Shown: positions 1-9,576, counted from the first letter of the stretch. The stretch: DNA of 64,000 nucleotides from Candidatus Paraburkholderia kirkii (GCA_001189345.1 LFKV01000001.1:1-64000); one strand, 5' to 3'. Translations and numbers: made by a program. The notes: generated from the letters alone by a model not told the origin.

Positions 1-762
1 GACGACACGGCGCTTGTCGCCGAACTTCATGAGTTGTTAGGCGACGCGCCGACGTATGGATACCGAGGTGCTTGGGCGTTGCTGAGGCGAAGCCGGGACA
101 TGCTGGCTCAACCGCGAGTAAATGCAAAGCGCGTGTATCGCGTGATGCGTCGCCACGGCCTGCTGCTTGAACATCGCCCTCGGCACGCCTCGTCTACGCG
201 TCGGCATGACGGCAAGGTCGCGGTGGATAGCAGCAACATGCGCTGGTGCTCGGATGGCTTCGAATTCCGCTGCGATGCCGGTGTCCCATTGCGTGTCGTC
301 TTCGCACTCGACTGTTGCGACCGCGAAGCCATGAGTTGGGCCGCGAGCACAGGCGGTTACACTGGCGATATGGTGCGTGACGTCATGCTTCAAGCCGTCG
401 AGAACCGCTTCACCGGCGCGTTGAAGGCCGACAGGGAAGTCGAGTGGTTAAGCGGCGATGGTTCCTGCTACATTGCCGATGACACATTGAAGTTCTCTCG
501 AAAAATCGGACTGAAGCCAGTAACGACACCCGTCAGAAGTCCGCAAAGCAACGGGATGGCCGAGAGCTTCGTTAAAACGATAAAGCGTGATTACGAAACG
601 ATAAAGCGTGATTACGTTTCGTGGATGCCGAAACCCGACGCCAGGACGGCGCTGCAAAATCTGGCCATCGCGTTCGATCACGATAACGAGTCACACCCGC
701 ACAGCGCCCTTAAATACCGCTCGCCGCGCGAGTTTCGTCGGCAAGCAAATTCTCCAACCTAA
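1..762 (+). CDS. IS3-family transposase (OrfB/integrase part), 5' end outside window
   Basis: This is the DDE integrase-type transposase of an IS3-family element, open from base 1 to the stop at 762. Conserved acidic regions of the rve domain are visible: [23 protein letters not shown] and QSNGMAESF, the last carrying the catalytic Glu. The N-terminal portion can be read from the second copy at 4349. A 21-bp tandem duplication at 575-616 adds seven residues (TIKRDYE repeated) just after the catalytic Glu segment. Whether this copy is active cannot be told. The family assignment is secure; the IS2-like subgroup is my guess. Confidence 0.85.
   Translation, partial: DDTALVAELHELLGDAPTYGYRGAWALLRRSRDMLAQPRVNAKRVYRVMRRHGLLLEHRPRHASSTRRHDGKVAVDSSNMRWCSDGFEFRCDAGVPLRVVFALDCCDREAMSWAASTGGYTGDMVRDVMLQAVENRFTGALKADREVEWLSGDGSCYIADDTLKFSRKIGLKPVTTPVRSPQSNGMAESFVKTIKRDYETIKRDYVSWMPKPDARTALQNLAIAFDHDNESHPHSALKYRSPREFRRQANSPT
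575..616. repeat. Perfect 21-bp tandem duplication inside IS3 transposase
   Basis: A 21-bp unit beginning AAACGATAAAGCGTG occurs at 575-595 and again at 596-616 with no mismatch. It is in frame and duplicates TIKRDYE in the transposase. The other copy of the element is truncated before this point, so it cannot serve as a reference. Confidence 0.9.
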
Positions 763-973
763 ACGGGACCGGCTGTCCGGTTATGCGGGAGCAAGTCCAC
801 TCACATTCATATCTAAAATCCGAGAGTAAACGCGAAATCCGCATTGTTTACAACCCCTTTGTGACCGCTTTCCTATCCCAACATCGCTTCCGGGTGTGTC
901 GACTTCTGTCTGTATAAAGAGATGGGTCGAATGGGCTCATTCTTCATCGGACCATTCACAGGGAGAACCGATC

Positions 974-1682
974 ATGTCGAACCGTTCATCACGGATCGCG
1001 CTTCTGTTGGCCGGCATCGCATTTGCTCTGATTGCACCGGCCGCCTCATACGCACAACTCAATCTCCAGCAATTCGGCTTCGGCAGCGGCAAGTCGGAGG
1101 TCGCCGCCGGCGCGAACGGCGCAGCGCAGCCGTCGGCGCTGAACTCGCTCGTGCAGAACTATCTCGGTGCGAATCAGCAAGTGCTCTCCGGACAGTCGAG
1201 CCCCGCATCGGCAATGGGCATGTCGAGCGTCGCGAGTCAGGCGCAGTCGGCAGCGGGATTGCTGTCGGGCGCGTCGGGCGGCAGCGGCGTGCCGAGCTCG
1301 AGCGTGCTGTCGCAACTCGGGGGCACGCAGCAGAGCGTGTCGCAATCGCTGATGCAGGCGTTTTCGAACGGCACCGCGACGCCGCCCACCGCCGCGAACA
1401 AGCAGACCTTCAGCGACGGTCTCACGTCGCTGGAGCAGGGCGTGAAACAGTACGCGGGCCTGCTCGGATCTCGGTTCCGTGAAGAACTCGATGAACATGT
1501 CGTCGCTGCTGCAGGCCGGCTCGAATCCAGGGACCGCGCAGGCGGCGACGTATATCGCGCAGTCCGCGCCGGGGTAACTGCAATCGCTCATGCAGACGCT
1601 CACGCAGGCCGTGCAGTACGCGAAAACCAACGGCATCTCGGTGCCGTCCGTCGCGACCTCCGCCCTGAGCGGCGCGAAGTGA
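974..1682 (+). pseudogene. Exported protein of unknown function, frameshifted and with a TAA stop
   Basis: The ATG at 974 follows a good GGGAG ribosome-binding site and starts a clear Sec signal peptide (IALLLAGIAFALIAPAASYA). The mature part is rich in Ser, Gly, Gln and Ala. The frame breaks at about 1465-1480, after KQYAGLL. The correct continuation (VKNSMNMSSLLQAGSNPG...) lies in another frame and ends in SALSGAK with TGA at 1680-1682. That second frame also has a TAA at 1575-1577, inside SAPG*LQSLMQ, most simply a CAA to TAA change. Two lesions therefore separate it from a protein of about 235 residues. I do not recognise the family. Confidence 0.7.
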
Positions 1683-1710
1683 CCTGACGCCGCGCGCTCG
1701 TCGCAAAAAA

Positions 1711-1738
1711 AACGGCAAGGCGCGCGAGCCTTACCGTC
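1711..1738. terminator. Bidirectional terminator-like hairpin
   Basis: A hairpin with arms around CGGCAAGGC (1713-1721) and GCCTTACCG (1728-1736) sits between the convergent genes at 974-1682 and 1762-2293. An A run precedes it (T run on the minus strand). This suits a terminator for the minus-strand gene. Confidence 0.6.
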
Positions 1739-1761
1739 TTACCTTGAATTCACCGTCTGCG

Positions 1762-2293
1762 CTATATCGCCGCCTGGCGCATCGCAAGACGCCTGAGAAG
1801 GGGCGTGGGCTGCTTCCGGTGCAACCTGGGCGGCAACGGCGGCAGATAGGAAATGTCGGCAAGACGTTCGAGCAGGTCCGCGCCGAGGACGTCGAGCGCG
1901 GGCGGTTCCACGGGCTCCGCTGCGGCGGTCTCCGGTTCTTCCACGGCGATGCCGAGACTGCGGCGCACGTCCACGCCGCGAATATGAACCTTGTATCCCG
2001 GCATCGCTGATGACGTGCTCGCGGGTTTTCCAGAACTCCAGCGCGGAGGACGTCATCGGATGCGTCGACACGTATTCGATCACGATCTCGTAGCCGCGAA
2101 CCTTCGGGTAATTCAACAGCAATTGGCCGGAGCGAAAATAACTGATGTAGCAGTCGATCTTTTCGTCAGGGCCTTTTGATGGGCTTGTTCCTCGCGCCAG
2201 TCGAGATCGTCGAAGAGCGCGATATACGCGCTTGAAAAGCACATCCACTCCGATGTAATCGATGACGTCCACGTCGCGCAGAGACATGGTCAT
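1762..2293 (-). pseudogene. DUF6572-like small protein, frameshifted
   Basis: On the minus strand an ATG at 2293 (or 2287) begins MSLRDVDVIDYIGVDV, the typical start of DUF6572-type proteins. The next expected block runs through another frame. Then KIDCYISYFRSGQLLLNYPK and YEIVIEYVSTHPM are read in the first frame, and a further shift near 2005 leads to GYKVHIRGVDV and a proline-rich tail ending at 1762. At least two frameshifts are needed to join the pieces. Such proteins are small and cytoplasmic with no established role. The family call rests on my memory of the N-terminal motif and is moderate. Confidence 0.55.
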
Positions 2294-2447
2294 TCCCCTA
2301 CGCCCTCAAGCGGGCAAATCACAAAGGAGTGCATTGTAACGGATACGCATCGTCGAATAATCGTGAAACACCGTATTGGCAGTATCGAAATCTCACTTTC
2401 GTAAGACTCCGAATTTCTGATTTAAGTGCAGTCTTATTGCGCTCTAA

Positions 2448-3221
2448 GAGGACGGTTTCATAAAGGCTGTTGAGATTGCCGAAGAGTGTTCCAGCAGATC
2501 AAGCAACAACCGAGTTTGAGGAACGCTTCATGAATGTCCGCACGACGTTCGAAGCGAGTACGTAGACGGCGGAAGTTATGCAACCAGGCATGTGTACGTT
2601 CGACGACCCAACGGACTTTCCCAAGGCCGCTACCGTGCGGGTGACCGCGCCGCGCGATGCTGGTGGGAATGTTGCGCGCGTGAAGGAGGCACCGGTACTT
2701 GTCATGATCGTAACCGCGGTCGGCATAAACACAGCCAGGGCGACTCAGCGGCCGGCCGCGCACGCCGCCAATCGGTACGATGGCCTCGATCAACGGGATC
2801 AGTTGGGTGACGTCGTGACGATTGGCGCCGGTCAGGATTGCCGCGATCGGCGTACCGTTGGCGTCGGTGGTGACGTGGTGCTTGGAACCGGGTCGTGCTC
2901 GGTCGGTGGGGTTCGGGCCAGTTTTTCGCCCGCCCCAACCGCACGAATCGACGATGAGTCGACGACGACGCGGGAGAAGTCGATCTTCCCGGCCGCTCGT
3001 AGTTTCGCCAGCAGCAGTGCGTGCAGTCGATCCCACACGCCGGCTTGCTGCCAATCGCGCAGCCTGCGCCAGCAACTGACGCCAGAGCCACATCCCATCT
3101 CCGCTGGCAGATCTCGCCACCGGATGCCGGTCTTCAGCACGAACAAGATGCCGGTCAGCGCAGCCCGATCCGGTACCGGCTTGCGGCCCGGATACTTGAA
3201 GCGGCGCGGCTTCGCTGGTGG
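2448..3221 (-). mobile_element. IS5-family (IS427-like) element, truncated by IS630
   Basis: One end lies at about 2448 (GAGGACGGTTTCAT), directly preceded by CTAA, which fits the YTAR-type target used by IS427-group elements. The transposase gene runs on the minus strand. The other end is missing: at 3222 the sequence passes into an IS630-family element, cutting the transposase near its N-terminus. The lost N-terminal part is not found beyond the IS630. Confidence 0.7.
2458..3221 (-). pseudogene. IS5-family transposase in two frames, N-terminus removed
   Basis: The first frame gives PAKPRRFKYPGRKPVPD, GILFVLKTGIRWRDLPAEMG and VVVDSSSIRAVG. The second frame continues GWGGRKTGPNPTDRARPGS through YADRGYDHDKY and WVVERTHAWLHNFRRL to the stop at 2458. 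This is the DDE transposase of IS5 elements, whose conserved D, D and E fall in the VVVDSS, YADRGYD and VERTHAW blocks. The switch occurs around an A run near 2927, and IS427-group elements normally use a frameshift there, so this break may be natural. The real defect is loss of about the first 15-20 codons at 3222. Confidence 0.75.
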
Positions 3222-4339
3222 TAGTGCGCTGCGTTATTGAATTAGCACCCTGTCTGTGTTCAGATACAGGTCATGGGTCAAAATGAACCTGACAGATATC
3301 GAACGTGAGCAACTGTTGTCGGCGGCGCGCAGCCGAACGGTGCGTGCGGCGGACGTGCGACGCGCAAAGTTGATCCTGATGCTCGAGGACGGCGAATCGC
3401 GCGACAGTATCATGCGCACACTGGGTTGCGATTCGCGCTTCATCGCACGCTGGTCGGGGCGCTTCCTCAGCGAGCGACTAGCCGGCATGTACGCCCGGCA
3501 CCGCGGGCGGGCGCCTACGCAGCCACCGGCCAAACTGGAAGCGCGGGTGCTCAAGTGCACCCTCAAGCACAAACCCGCCGACGGTTCGACACACTGGAGT
3601 AGCTACAAGCTCGCAGCAGAACTCGGCGACGTATCGGTCTCGGCCGTGCAGCGCATCTGGCGCAAGCACGGCATCAAGCCGCAGCAGTTGGAGCGGCACA
3701 TGGTCTCCAACGACCCGGACTTCGAGACCAAGGCAGCCGACGTGATCGGGCTGTACCTGAACCCGCCGGCGCACGCAGCGGTGTTCTGCGTGGACGAGAA
3801 GACCGCGATCCAGGCACTCGATCGCAAGGACCGTATGCTGCCGCTGTCGCCCGGGCGCGCCGAGAGTCACGGCTTCGAGTACAAGCGCAACGGCACGCTC
3901 AGCCTGTTCGCGGCGTTCAATACTGCCACCGGCGAGGTGCTGGGCAAGACGGTGGCGCGCCACACCAGCGAGCAGTTCGTGGCCTTCCTGACCGACGTCG
4001 TCGCCAGCCAGCCCAAACGCCGGGAAATCCACGCGATCTGCGACAACGTCAGCAGCCATAAGACGCAGCGGGTTGCCGACTTCCTTGATGCGCAGCGCAA
4101 CGTGCACCTGCACTTCACGCCGACCTACTCGTCGTGGCTCAACCAGGTGGAGAACTGGTTCTCGCGCATTCAGCGTGAAGTGATCGCTCGCGGCATCTTC
4201 ACTTCGGTGAAGGATTGGGATCGCAAACTGATGCCGATACATCCGCGAACACAACAAGAACCCGAAACCGATCAAGTGGAAATATGACGATCCTTCGCGC
4301 CGGATTCGACCAGTGCCAATTCAATGACGCAATGGAGTA
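3222..4339 (+). mobile_element. IS630-family element, copy 1, both ends present
   Basis: Inverted repeats share TGCGT(T/C)ATTGAATT(A/G)GCAC near 3229-3250 and, inverted, near 4312-4331. TA dinucleotides bound the element at 3222-3223 and 4338-4339, as expected for IS630, which duplicates TA. Unusually, the left flank is IS5 sequence and the right flank is IS3 sequence, so the element does not sit in one continuous target. A second, truncated copy starts at 11278. Confidence 0.8.
3283..4327 (+). pseudogene. IS630-family transposase, C-terminal frameshift
   Basis: The ATG at 3283 gives MNLTDIEREQLLSAARSR, followed by an N-terminal helix-turn-helix region. The DDE catalytic blocks are FCVDEKTAIQ, HAICDNVSSHKT and WLNQVENWFSRI. 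After the last block a one-base change near 4230 shifts the frame: the expected tail YIREHNKNPKPIKWKYDD ends in another frame at the TGA 4325-4327, whereas the actual frame ends at 4287. All catalytic residues precede the shift. Whether the altered tail still works is unknown. Confidence 0.8.
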
Positions 4340-4948
4340 GCCGAAGCAATGAAGCAGATTCGCGAGCTGCAGCGATTGCTAGGAAAGAAGACAATGGAGG
4401 TAGAAATCCTCCGTGAAGCAGTGGAGTATGGTCGAACAAAAAAATTGACTGCGCTCACCATTGCTGCCGGGGGACGACCGTTGAAGACGGTCTGTGAAGT
4501 CCTGGGGGTGTCGCGCTCGAATCTCGCAGTCGAGTCGAAGCGGCCGGCTGACTGGGTCGACCGGCGCAAGATGCCCGTGCTCGACGACACGGCGCTTGTC
4601 GCCGAACTTCATGAGTTGTTAGGCGACGCGCCGACGTATGGATACCGAGGTGCTTGGGCGTTGCTGAGGCGAAGCCGGGACATGCTGGCTCAACCGCGAG
4701 TAAATGCAAAGCGCGTGTATCGCGTGATGCGTCGCCACGGCCTGCTGCTTGAACATCGCCCTCGGCACGCCTCGTCTACGCGTCGGCATGACGGCAAGGT
4801 CGCGGTGGATAGCAGCAACATGCGCTGGTGCTCGGATGGCTTCGAATTCCGCTGCGATGCCGGTGTCCCATTGCGTGTCGTCTTCGCACTCGACTGTTGC
4901 GACCGCGAAGCCATGAGTTGGGCCGCGAGCACAGGCGGTTACACTGGC
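4340..4948 (+). mobile_element. IS3-family element, middle fragment
   Basis: This is an internal piece of the same IS3 element as at 1-799. The left side is cut by the IS630 element at 4339. The right side stops abruptly at 4948, after which the sequence no longer matches the first copy. Bases 4583-4948 match 1-366 exactly. Neither terminal repeat is present. Confidence 0.8.
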
Positions 4949-4951
4949 TGA
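4349..4951 (+). pseudogene. IS3 transposase fragment, OrfA tail joined to OrfB
   Basis: The frame starts [20 protein letters not shown] (coiled-coil tail of OrfA) and runs without break across the A7 run at 4437-4444 into [12 protein letters not shown] and the OrfB N-terminus. In many relatives this A run is the site of programmed frameshifting; here the two parts are already in one frame. The fragment ends by chance at a TGA directly after the junction at 4948, before the second and third catalytic residues, so it cannot be active. Confidence 0.8.
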
Positions 4952-4965
4952 GTCACGCCGTTCGC

Positions 4966-5151
4966 ATGAGCATTCTTCGCCTCTGTGACAGCGCGGTCGA
5001 ACAGTGCGAGTCCTCTATCGAGGAATTGATGGTGCATGTGGAGCGCCTGAAGAATGCACTCAGCATCCACGAACAGCATTTGCTCGGCCTCAAACGGCAA
5101 CTCCGTTGTAAAGACACGCTCCATTCTCGCGAGGTATCACCCGACACTTAA
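4966..5151 (+). CDS. Small hypothetical protein (61 aa)
   Basis: An ATG at 4966 just beyond the IS3 breakpoint opens a 61-residue frame beginning MSILRLCDSAVEQCESSIEE. It is rich in Glu, Leu, His and Arg and looks helical, with possible coiled coil through EELMVHVERLKNALSIHEQ. No signal peptide or membrane segment is seen. The breakpoint lies only 17 bases upstream, so this may be a 5'-truncated or newly exposed frame. I do not recognise it. Confidence 0.4.
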   Translation: MSILRLCDSAVEQCESSIEELMVHVERLKNALSIHEQHLLGLKRQLRCKDTLHSREVSPDT

Positions 5152-5510
5152 TCGGTATTGGACGTTGCATCGCAGCGAGCTTTATCCTGAGCCTGCCATC
5201 GGCTTACTGCATTAGAACGACAGAAGAAGCACACGGAGACTTCGCGCAAGCCACGGCAGTGGCCGGCAGCGACCGACACAATCACGACGACGCAGGCGCC
5301 GGGCATGCAGCGCGCGGCGCGCTGTCAGCAGTTCGAGCAACATTCGTTTCCTTACGAGCACGATCACGACAAGGTGATTCGATAGACGTTTCGCCCTTGA
5401 TCGACTCGGTATGCGGCATTACATATATAAATAAGCATAACGAATTAGTCAGTATTTTAAATCTGCTGAAAACAATACGAGATTCAAGTTTTGGAGAAAA
5501 GGAGATATCC
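5152..5510. other. Non-coding stretch upstream of the MFS gene
   Basis: I see no convincing gene. The last 100 bases are A/T-rich compared with the surroundings (for example ACATATATAAATAAGC near 5420), a likely promoter region for the transporter. It ends in a strong Shine-Dalgarno, AAGGAGATATCC at 5499-5510, touching the ATG at 5511. Confidence 0.5.
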
Positions 5511-6854
5511 ATGCGTCAGATCGACCCTCAACGCGTATGAGACGAATCCCGGTTCGGGAAGTTTCACGTTCTTCTTTTGTTCTGGTGCGCGCTTATCATC
5601 ATTTTTGACGGCTACGATCTCGCGGTCGTCGGCATCGCGCTGCCGTCCATCATGCGTGACATGGGCGTGCAGCCGACAAGCGCCGGTTTCATGGTCAGCT
5701 CCACATTGTTCGGGATGATGCTCGGCGCGATCTCCCTCGGCACCATCGCGGACCGCATCGGCCGTGTACGCGCGATCGCGATCTGCATCGTGCTCTTCAG
5801 CGTATTTACCGCGGCCGTGAGACTGACCAGAGATCCCGTCATGTTCGGTATCGCGCGTCTGCTCGCAGGGCTGGGCATCGGAGGAGTCGTACCCAATGTC
5901 GTCGCGCAGATGACCAAATACTCGCCGCGCAAGATCCGCAGCACGATGGTCACGCTCATGTTCAGCGGCTACTCGGTCGGCGGGATGCTGGCTGCGCTGG
6001 TGGGCAAGGCGCTCATCGAACGCTTCGGCTGGCAGTCGGTGTTCTTCGCGGCGGGTATTCCTGCTGTTCTTGCGCCGGTGATCCTGCTGTGCATGCCGGA
6101 TTCAATGTCTTTTCTCGTGCGAACGGGGCGCATCGAGCAAATGAAGAAGATTGTTGCGCGCATCGATCCCGCATATCGTGCGCAGGCCGATGACGTCTTC
6201 GCGCTTTCAAGTCAGGAACCGGCGCACGGCTCGACGATCGCGCGGCTGTTCGCGGACGGCCGCGGCTTCAGCACCGTCATGTTGTGGACAGCGTTCTTTA
6301 TGTGCCTCTTCATGGTCTACGCCTTGAGTTCGTGGCTGACCAAGCTCATGGCGAGCGCGGGCTACAACCTCGGCTCCGCGCTGACCTTCGTTCTCGTGCT
6401 CAACTTCGGCGCGATGGTCGGCGCAATCGGCGGCGGATGGCTGGCGGACCGTTTCAATATCAAGTACGTGCTCGTCATGATGTACGCGCTCGCCGCAGTG
6501 TCCATCAGCCTGCTGGGCTTCAAGGTTCCAGTCGGAATACTGTTTTTCCTGGTGGGGCTGGCCGGCGCATCGACCATCGGTACGCAGATCGTCACGTATG
6601 CGTTCGCAGGGCAATTCTATCCGGCAGCGGTCCGGTCGACCGGAATCGGCTGGGCATCGGGTGTGGGTCGGAGCGGTGCGATTCTCGCGCCAATCGTGAT
6701 TGGCTATCTCGTGAGCCAGGCGTTGCCGCTGCAGCAGAACTTCATCGCGATCGCCGTGCCCGGCGTGGTCGCGGTCGTCGCCGTGAGTCTCATCCGGACG
6801 AGCCGTTCCTCGCAAGCCACGCCAGACGCGGTCGCAGAAGCGGATCCTGCATGA
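5511..6854 (+). pseudogene. MFS transporter, aromatic acid:H+ symporter type, stop at codon 10
   Basis: From the ATG at 5511 the frame reads MRQIDPQRV, then TGA (5538-5540), then continues in the same frame DESRFGKFHVLLLFWC. The stop is most simply a CGA to TGA change. Downstream the protein is complete: 12 membrane segments, the AAHS motif FDGYDLAVVGIALPSIM in helix 1 and the MFS loop motif GTIADRIGRVRAI. It would import aromatic or related acids with protons across the inner membrane. Reinitiation at the TTG at 5577 is possible but would lose the N-terminus and lacks an obvious ribosome-binding site. It is followed closely by a porin, a likely uptake pair. Confidence 0.75.
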
Positions 6855-6916
6855 CATACCCGGTGCATTCAAAACCTCTTTCTCCATTGCATTCGATTAA
6901 AACAAAGGAGATATCC

Positions 6917-8141
6917 GTGATCAGGAAGTGTCGATAAGCGTCGGACTCGCGTGTGCTTCGACGGCGCACGCGCAAAGCAGCGTCACGTTGTACGGAGTAA
7001 TCGATCTAGGCGTCACGTATCTGAACAGCGCGCAGGTGGGCAGGGCGGACAATCAATTGAACGGCGCAAGTCAGGTCGCCATGACCGATGGACATGCAAC
7101 AGGGCTGTCCGGCAGCCGATGGGGCTTGCGCGGGGTCGAGGATCTCGGTGGCGGCATGCAGGCCCTCTTCGTGCTGGAAAACGGCTTAATGGCCAATACC
7201 GGCTCGCTCGCGCAAGGCGGGGCGGAGTTCGGAAGACAGGCCTTCGTGGGGTTGTCGCTGCCGTGCTTCGGCACGCTCACGGCGGGCCGTCAATATGATC
7301 CGCTTGTCGAGTCGGTTCAGCAGTTCGCGGCATCGGGTAACTGGGGCGGTTACATGTCGTCTCATGTCGGGGATGTCGATAATCTCAGCAACACGAGTCG
7401 AGTCAACAATTCCTTGAAGTTCGCGACTTCGCCGCTCGGTGCATTGAAGCTCGAAGGGCTCTATAGTCTCGGCGGCGTGGCGGGGAATGCGACCCAGAAT
7501 CAGGTGTGGTCGCTCGGTGCCAGCTATGCCGGAAGCGCCTTCAATGCCGGCGTGGGCTATCTCAACGCGCGCAATCCCAATGTGTTGTTCTACGGCAATA
7601 CACCGAACAAGGACCTCGCTACTGCCAACAACATCGGCTCGCTCGGCTCGGCCACAGCGCCGGAGGTCTTGCCTGCCTATGCTGGATATGTGTCCGCGAA
7701 CACGCTGCAGATCGTCGGCGTCGGCGCCTCTTATGCGATCGGCAAGACCACGGTGAGCATCGTGGGCACCAGTACTCGCTTTCAGGCATTGGGGTCGGAC
7801 TCGGGACCCAATCCACTCGGATATACCGGGAACGCCACGATCAATAGCGCGGAACTGGGCGTGGCACTTTCGTGACCCCTGCGCTCGTCGCCGGAACGGC
7901 GTTCGACTACACGCAGCGAAGTTCAGTCAAAGGCGACGGCGGAGCGAAGTACATGCAACTCGATGCGGGTGTCGACTATCTCCTTTCGAAGCGCACCGAG
8001 ACCTATCTGTTGGCTGTGCTCCAGCGCGCGACGGGCCGGGATTCGCTCGGACAGGCGGCAGTGGCCAACATCAGCGGTTTCACCGCATCGTCAACGGACA
8101 AACAGATTGGTGTTTGTCTTGGGATTCGGCACAAATTCTAG
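6917..8141 (+). pseudogene. Outer-membrane porin (Gram-negative porin family), frameshifted twice
   Basis: A GTG at 6917 follows AAGGAGATATCC, the same leader as the upstream MFS gene. It reads MIRKC and then hits TAA; the signal peptide continues in another frame as ISVGLACASTAHA, leading to QSSVTLYGVIDLGVTYLNS, the classic Burkholderia porin start. Typical blocks follow (SGSRWGLRGVEDLGGGMQA, FGTLTAGRQYDP). The frame is lost again at about 7870, and the C-terminus (YMQLDAGVDYLLSKRT ... GIRHKF) ends correctly in Phe at 8141. An intact version would be a trimeric beta-barrel of about 400 residues. Confidence 0.8.
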
Positions 8142-8493
8142 GCTGAGGAAGACAAGGGCCTCGATGCAAATATCGCGTCTTGCCACCGCAAGGACTCCGC
8201 TTCGTTGTTGATGCGCTGGCCACGTGTGTTCAAAGAACATGATCCGCGACGGCCGCACCTCGGGGAAGTGTGGCCGTCGCGTACGCACAGCGATCAGTTG
8301 TGTTCCGACAGCAGCCACGCAACTAACCGTCGTTTTCCACCACCACCAATATGGCTTCGCCATCGATGCGTACAGGAAACCGTGCTCGTCGCCCATTCGA
8401 TTCTGCTTGCCTGAAATTTCCGCAACTGCTACTTCAACGAACCGGTGCAGTGCGCGAGGATGAGACGAGCGATAAATCTTTGGGATAAAAGTC
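8142..8493. other. Non-coding stretch after the porin
   Basis: No gene with homology that I can recognise. Its one notable structure is a strong hairpin at 8246-8280, listed separately. Short open frames on both strands look like chance frames. Confidence 0.5.
8246..8280. repeat. Strong hairpin, 13-bp arms
   Basis: Arms GCGACGGCCGCAC (8246-8258) and GTGTGGCCGTCGC (8268-8280) pair with one mismatch around a 9-base loop. No T run follows on either strand, so it is not a canonical terminator. It may still stop or protect the porin transcript. Confidence 0.6.
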
Positions 8494-8697
8494 ATGGAGC
8501 TGATCCGCATGATCCGCATTGTCTTGTCGAGTTTCTTCGGTGTGCACAAGCGCGCCTCGCATGAAGCGGATTTCGCAAACGTCAATATCGTGATGCTGCC
8601 GTTCGTTGCCGTGATACTCGCCCTGATGATCGGGGCGGCGATCTTCGGCTTCGTCCACCTGGTTGCAGACTTCACCAGCTCGAGGCAAGGTTTCTGA
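8494..8697 (+). CDS. Small membrane protein, DUF2970-like (67 aa)
   Basis: The 67-residue protein begins MELIRMIRIVLSSFFGVHKR and has one hydrophobic segment (VNIVMLPFVAVILALMIGAA) near its C-terminal half. The layout (short basic N-terminal region with SFFGV.KR, acidic stretch, one membrane helix) matches what I recall of DUF2970 proteins of beta-proteobacteria. Their role is unknown. It stands alone and has no visible lesion. Confidence 0.6.
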   Translation: MELIRMIRIVLSSFFGVHKRASHEADFANVNIVMLPFVAVILALMIGAAIFGFVHLVADFTSSRQGF

Positions 8698-8844
8698 TCC
8701 ACGCGGATTTGAGCTTCGGGCTCCGGGAATAGGGGGCGTGAATTGCAGCATCACTACTGCCAGGCGCGACGACCCGCCGCATGTGGCATGAACGAGGTAC
8801 GGCGTCGGCTACATCGCGCATCGCACGAAGCACCATCAATCTGC

Positions 8845-9564
8845 CTATGCCTGTCGATATGAAATAAAGAACCGTTCAGCGAGGGCGCCGAATAGTAGGC
8901 CGATCGTTGTCCAGAGAATGACCTGCATGCCAATTGCGGCGACGCGGAATTTCCAGAGCACAACGGCAGGAAACTCAGCCGGAACCTCGTTGATGACCGG
9001 CAAGAGCCATTGCGCCACCACGATGATCACGACATACAAGAGTCCCGATAGGATGGACGCGTTCCAGTCACCCATGGTGGCGATCGCTCGGCGGCGGGCC
9101 TTGAGTGAGAAGATCATGGCCACAATGGAGATCGCGATCATGAGAAAGAATAGACCTGTCCGATATCCGATGGTCTCCGGGTCGCCAACTGACGGCGGGT
9201 TGGCGGGATATTTGATGTTGGGCACGATCACGATCGATATGAACGCCGCGAGCGCGAGCCATGCTGAGAGCGAGCGGGCCTGGAGCCGCCCCGCCCGGCC
9301 ATAGAGATACGCAAATGTCAGCGCAAATATGCCGCCCATCGCGGCTCCATATGTCATCATGCCGGTGAATAGCCCCAATCCCGCCTGAGTGTGCCGGCTC
9401 ACGAGCTCGGGCTCCGGCGCCTCGCCTTTGGCGGCATCGAGCTTTTCCTCGAAGGAGATGGCTTGATCGACTTGCGGCTCGCCAGCCAGTTTCGCGAAGC
9501 CGAATGTGAGAAGTCCCGCGGCGATGCCTGCAAGCATGCCCCGCACCAGCAGCTTTCCGACCAT
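8845..9564 (-). CDS. cbtA: Cobalt transporter subunit CbtA
   Basis: The 239-residue integral membrane protein starts MVGKLLVRGMLAGIAAGLLT and has about five to six membrane segments, with the TRHTQAGLGLFTG-like block seen here as VSRHTQAGLGLFTGMMTYG. This matches the CbtA family of predicted cobalt uptake proteins. It lies directly downstream of cbtB (12 bases between stop and start) and behind a cobalamin riboswitch, so B12 levels should repress it. Conserved His residues lie in the VSRH region. The gene appears intact. Confidence 0.85.
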   Translation of the reverse strand: MVGKLLVRGMLAGIAAGLLTFGFAKLAGEPQVDQAISFEEKLDAAKGEAPEPELVSRHTQAGLGLFTGMMTYGAAMGGIFALTFAYLYGRAGRLQARSLSAWLALAAFISIVIVPNIKYPANPPSVGDPETIGYRTGLFFLMIAISIVAMIFSLKARRRAIATMGDWNASILSGLLYVVIIVVAQWLLPVINEVPAEFPAVVLWKFRVAAIGMQVILWTTIGLLFGALAERFFISYRQA

Positions 9565-9576
9565 TTGGCGCTCCCG

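Larger units (their letters stand above)
1..799 (+). mobile_element. IS3-family insertion sequence, right-hand part (left end outside window)
   Basis: The window opens inside the transposase of an IS3-family element. Bases 1-366 are repeated exactly at 4583-4948. After the transposase stop at 762 a terminal sequence ends at about 799 in GCAAGTCCA; read from the outside this starts TGGACTTGC, the TG...CA type of end expected for IS3. The right end is therefore present. The left end is not visible here. Confidence 0.8.

Noticed and set aside
2458-3221. Frame change in the IS5 transposase as evidence of decay
   Set aside because: IS427-type elements normally encode the transposase in two overlapping frames with an A-run shift site, so the break may be natural.
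5259-5540. 93-codon plus-strand frame before the MFS gene
   Set aside because: No homology that I recognise. It runs across the promoter-like A/T-rich segment and over the real MFS ribosome-binding site.
8091-8702. Minus-strand 203-codon frame opposite the DUF2970-like gene
   Set aside because: No motif, atypical composition, and it overlaps the porin end and the DUF2970-like gene in antisense.
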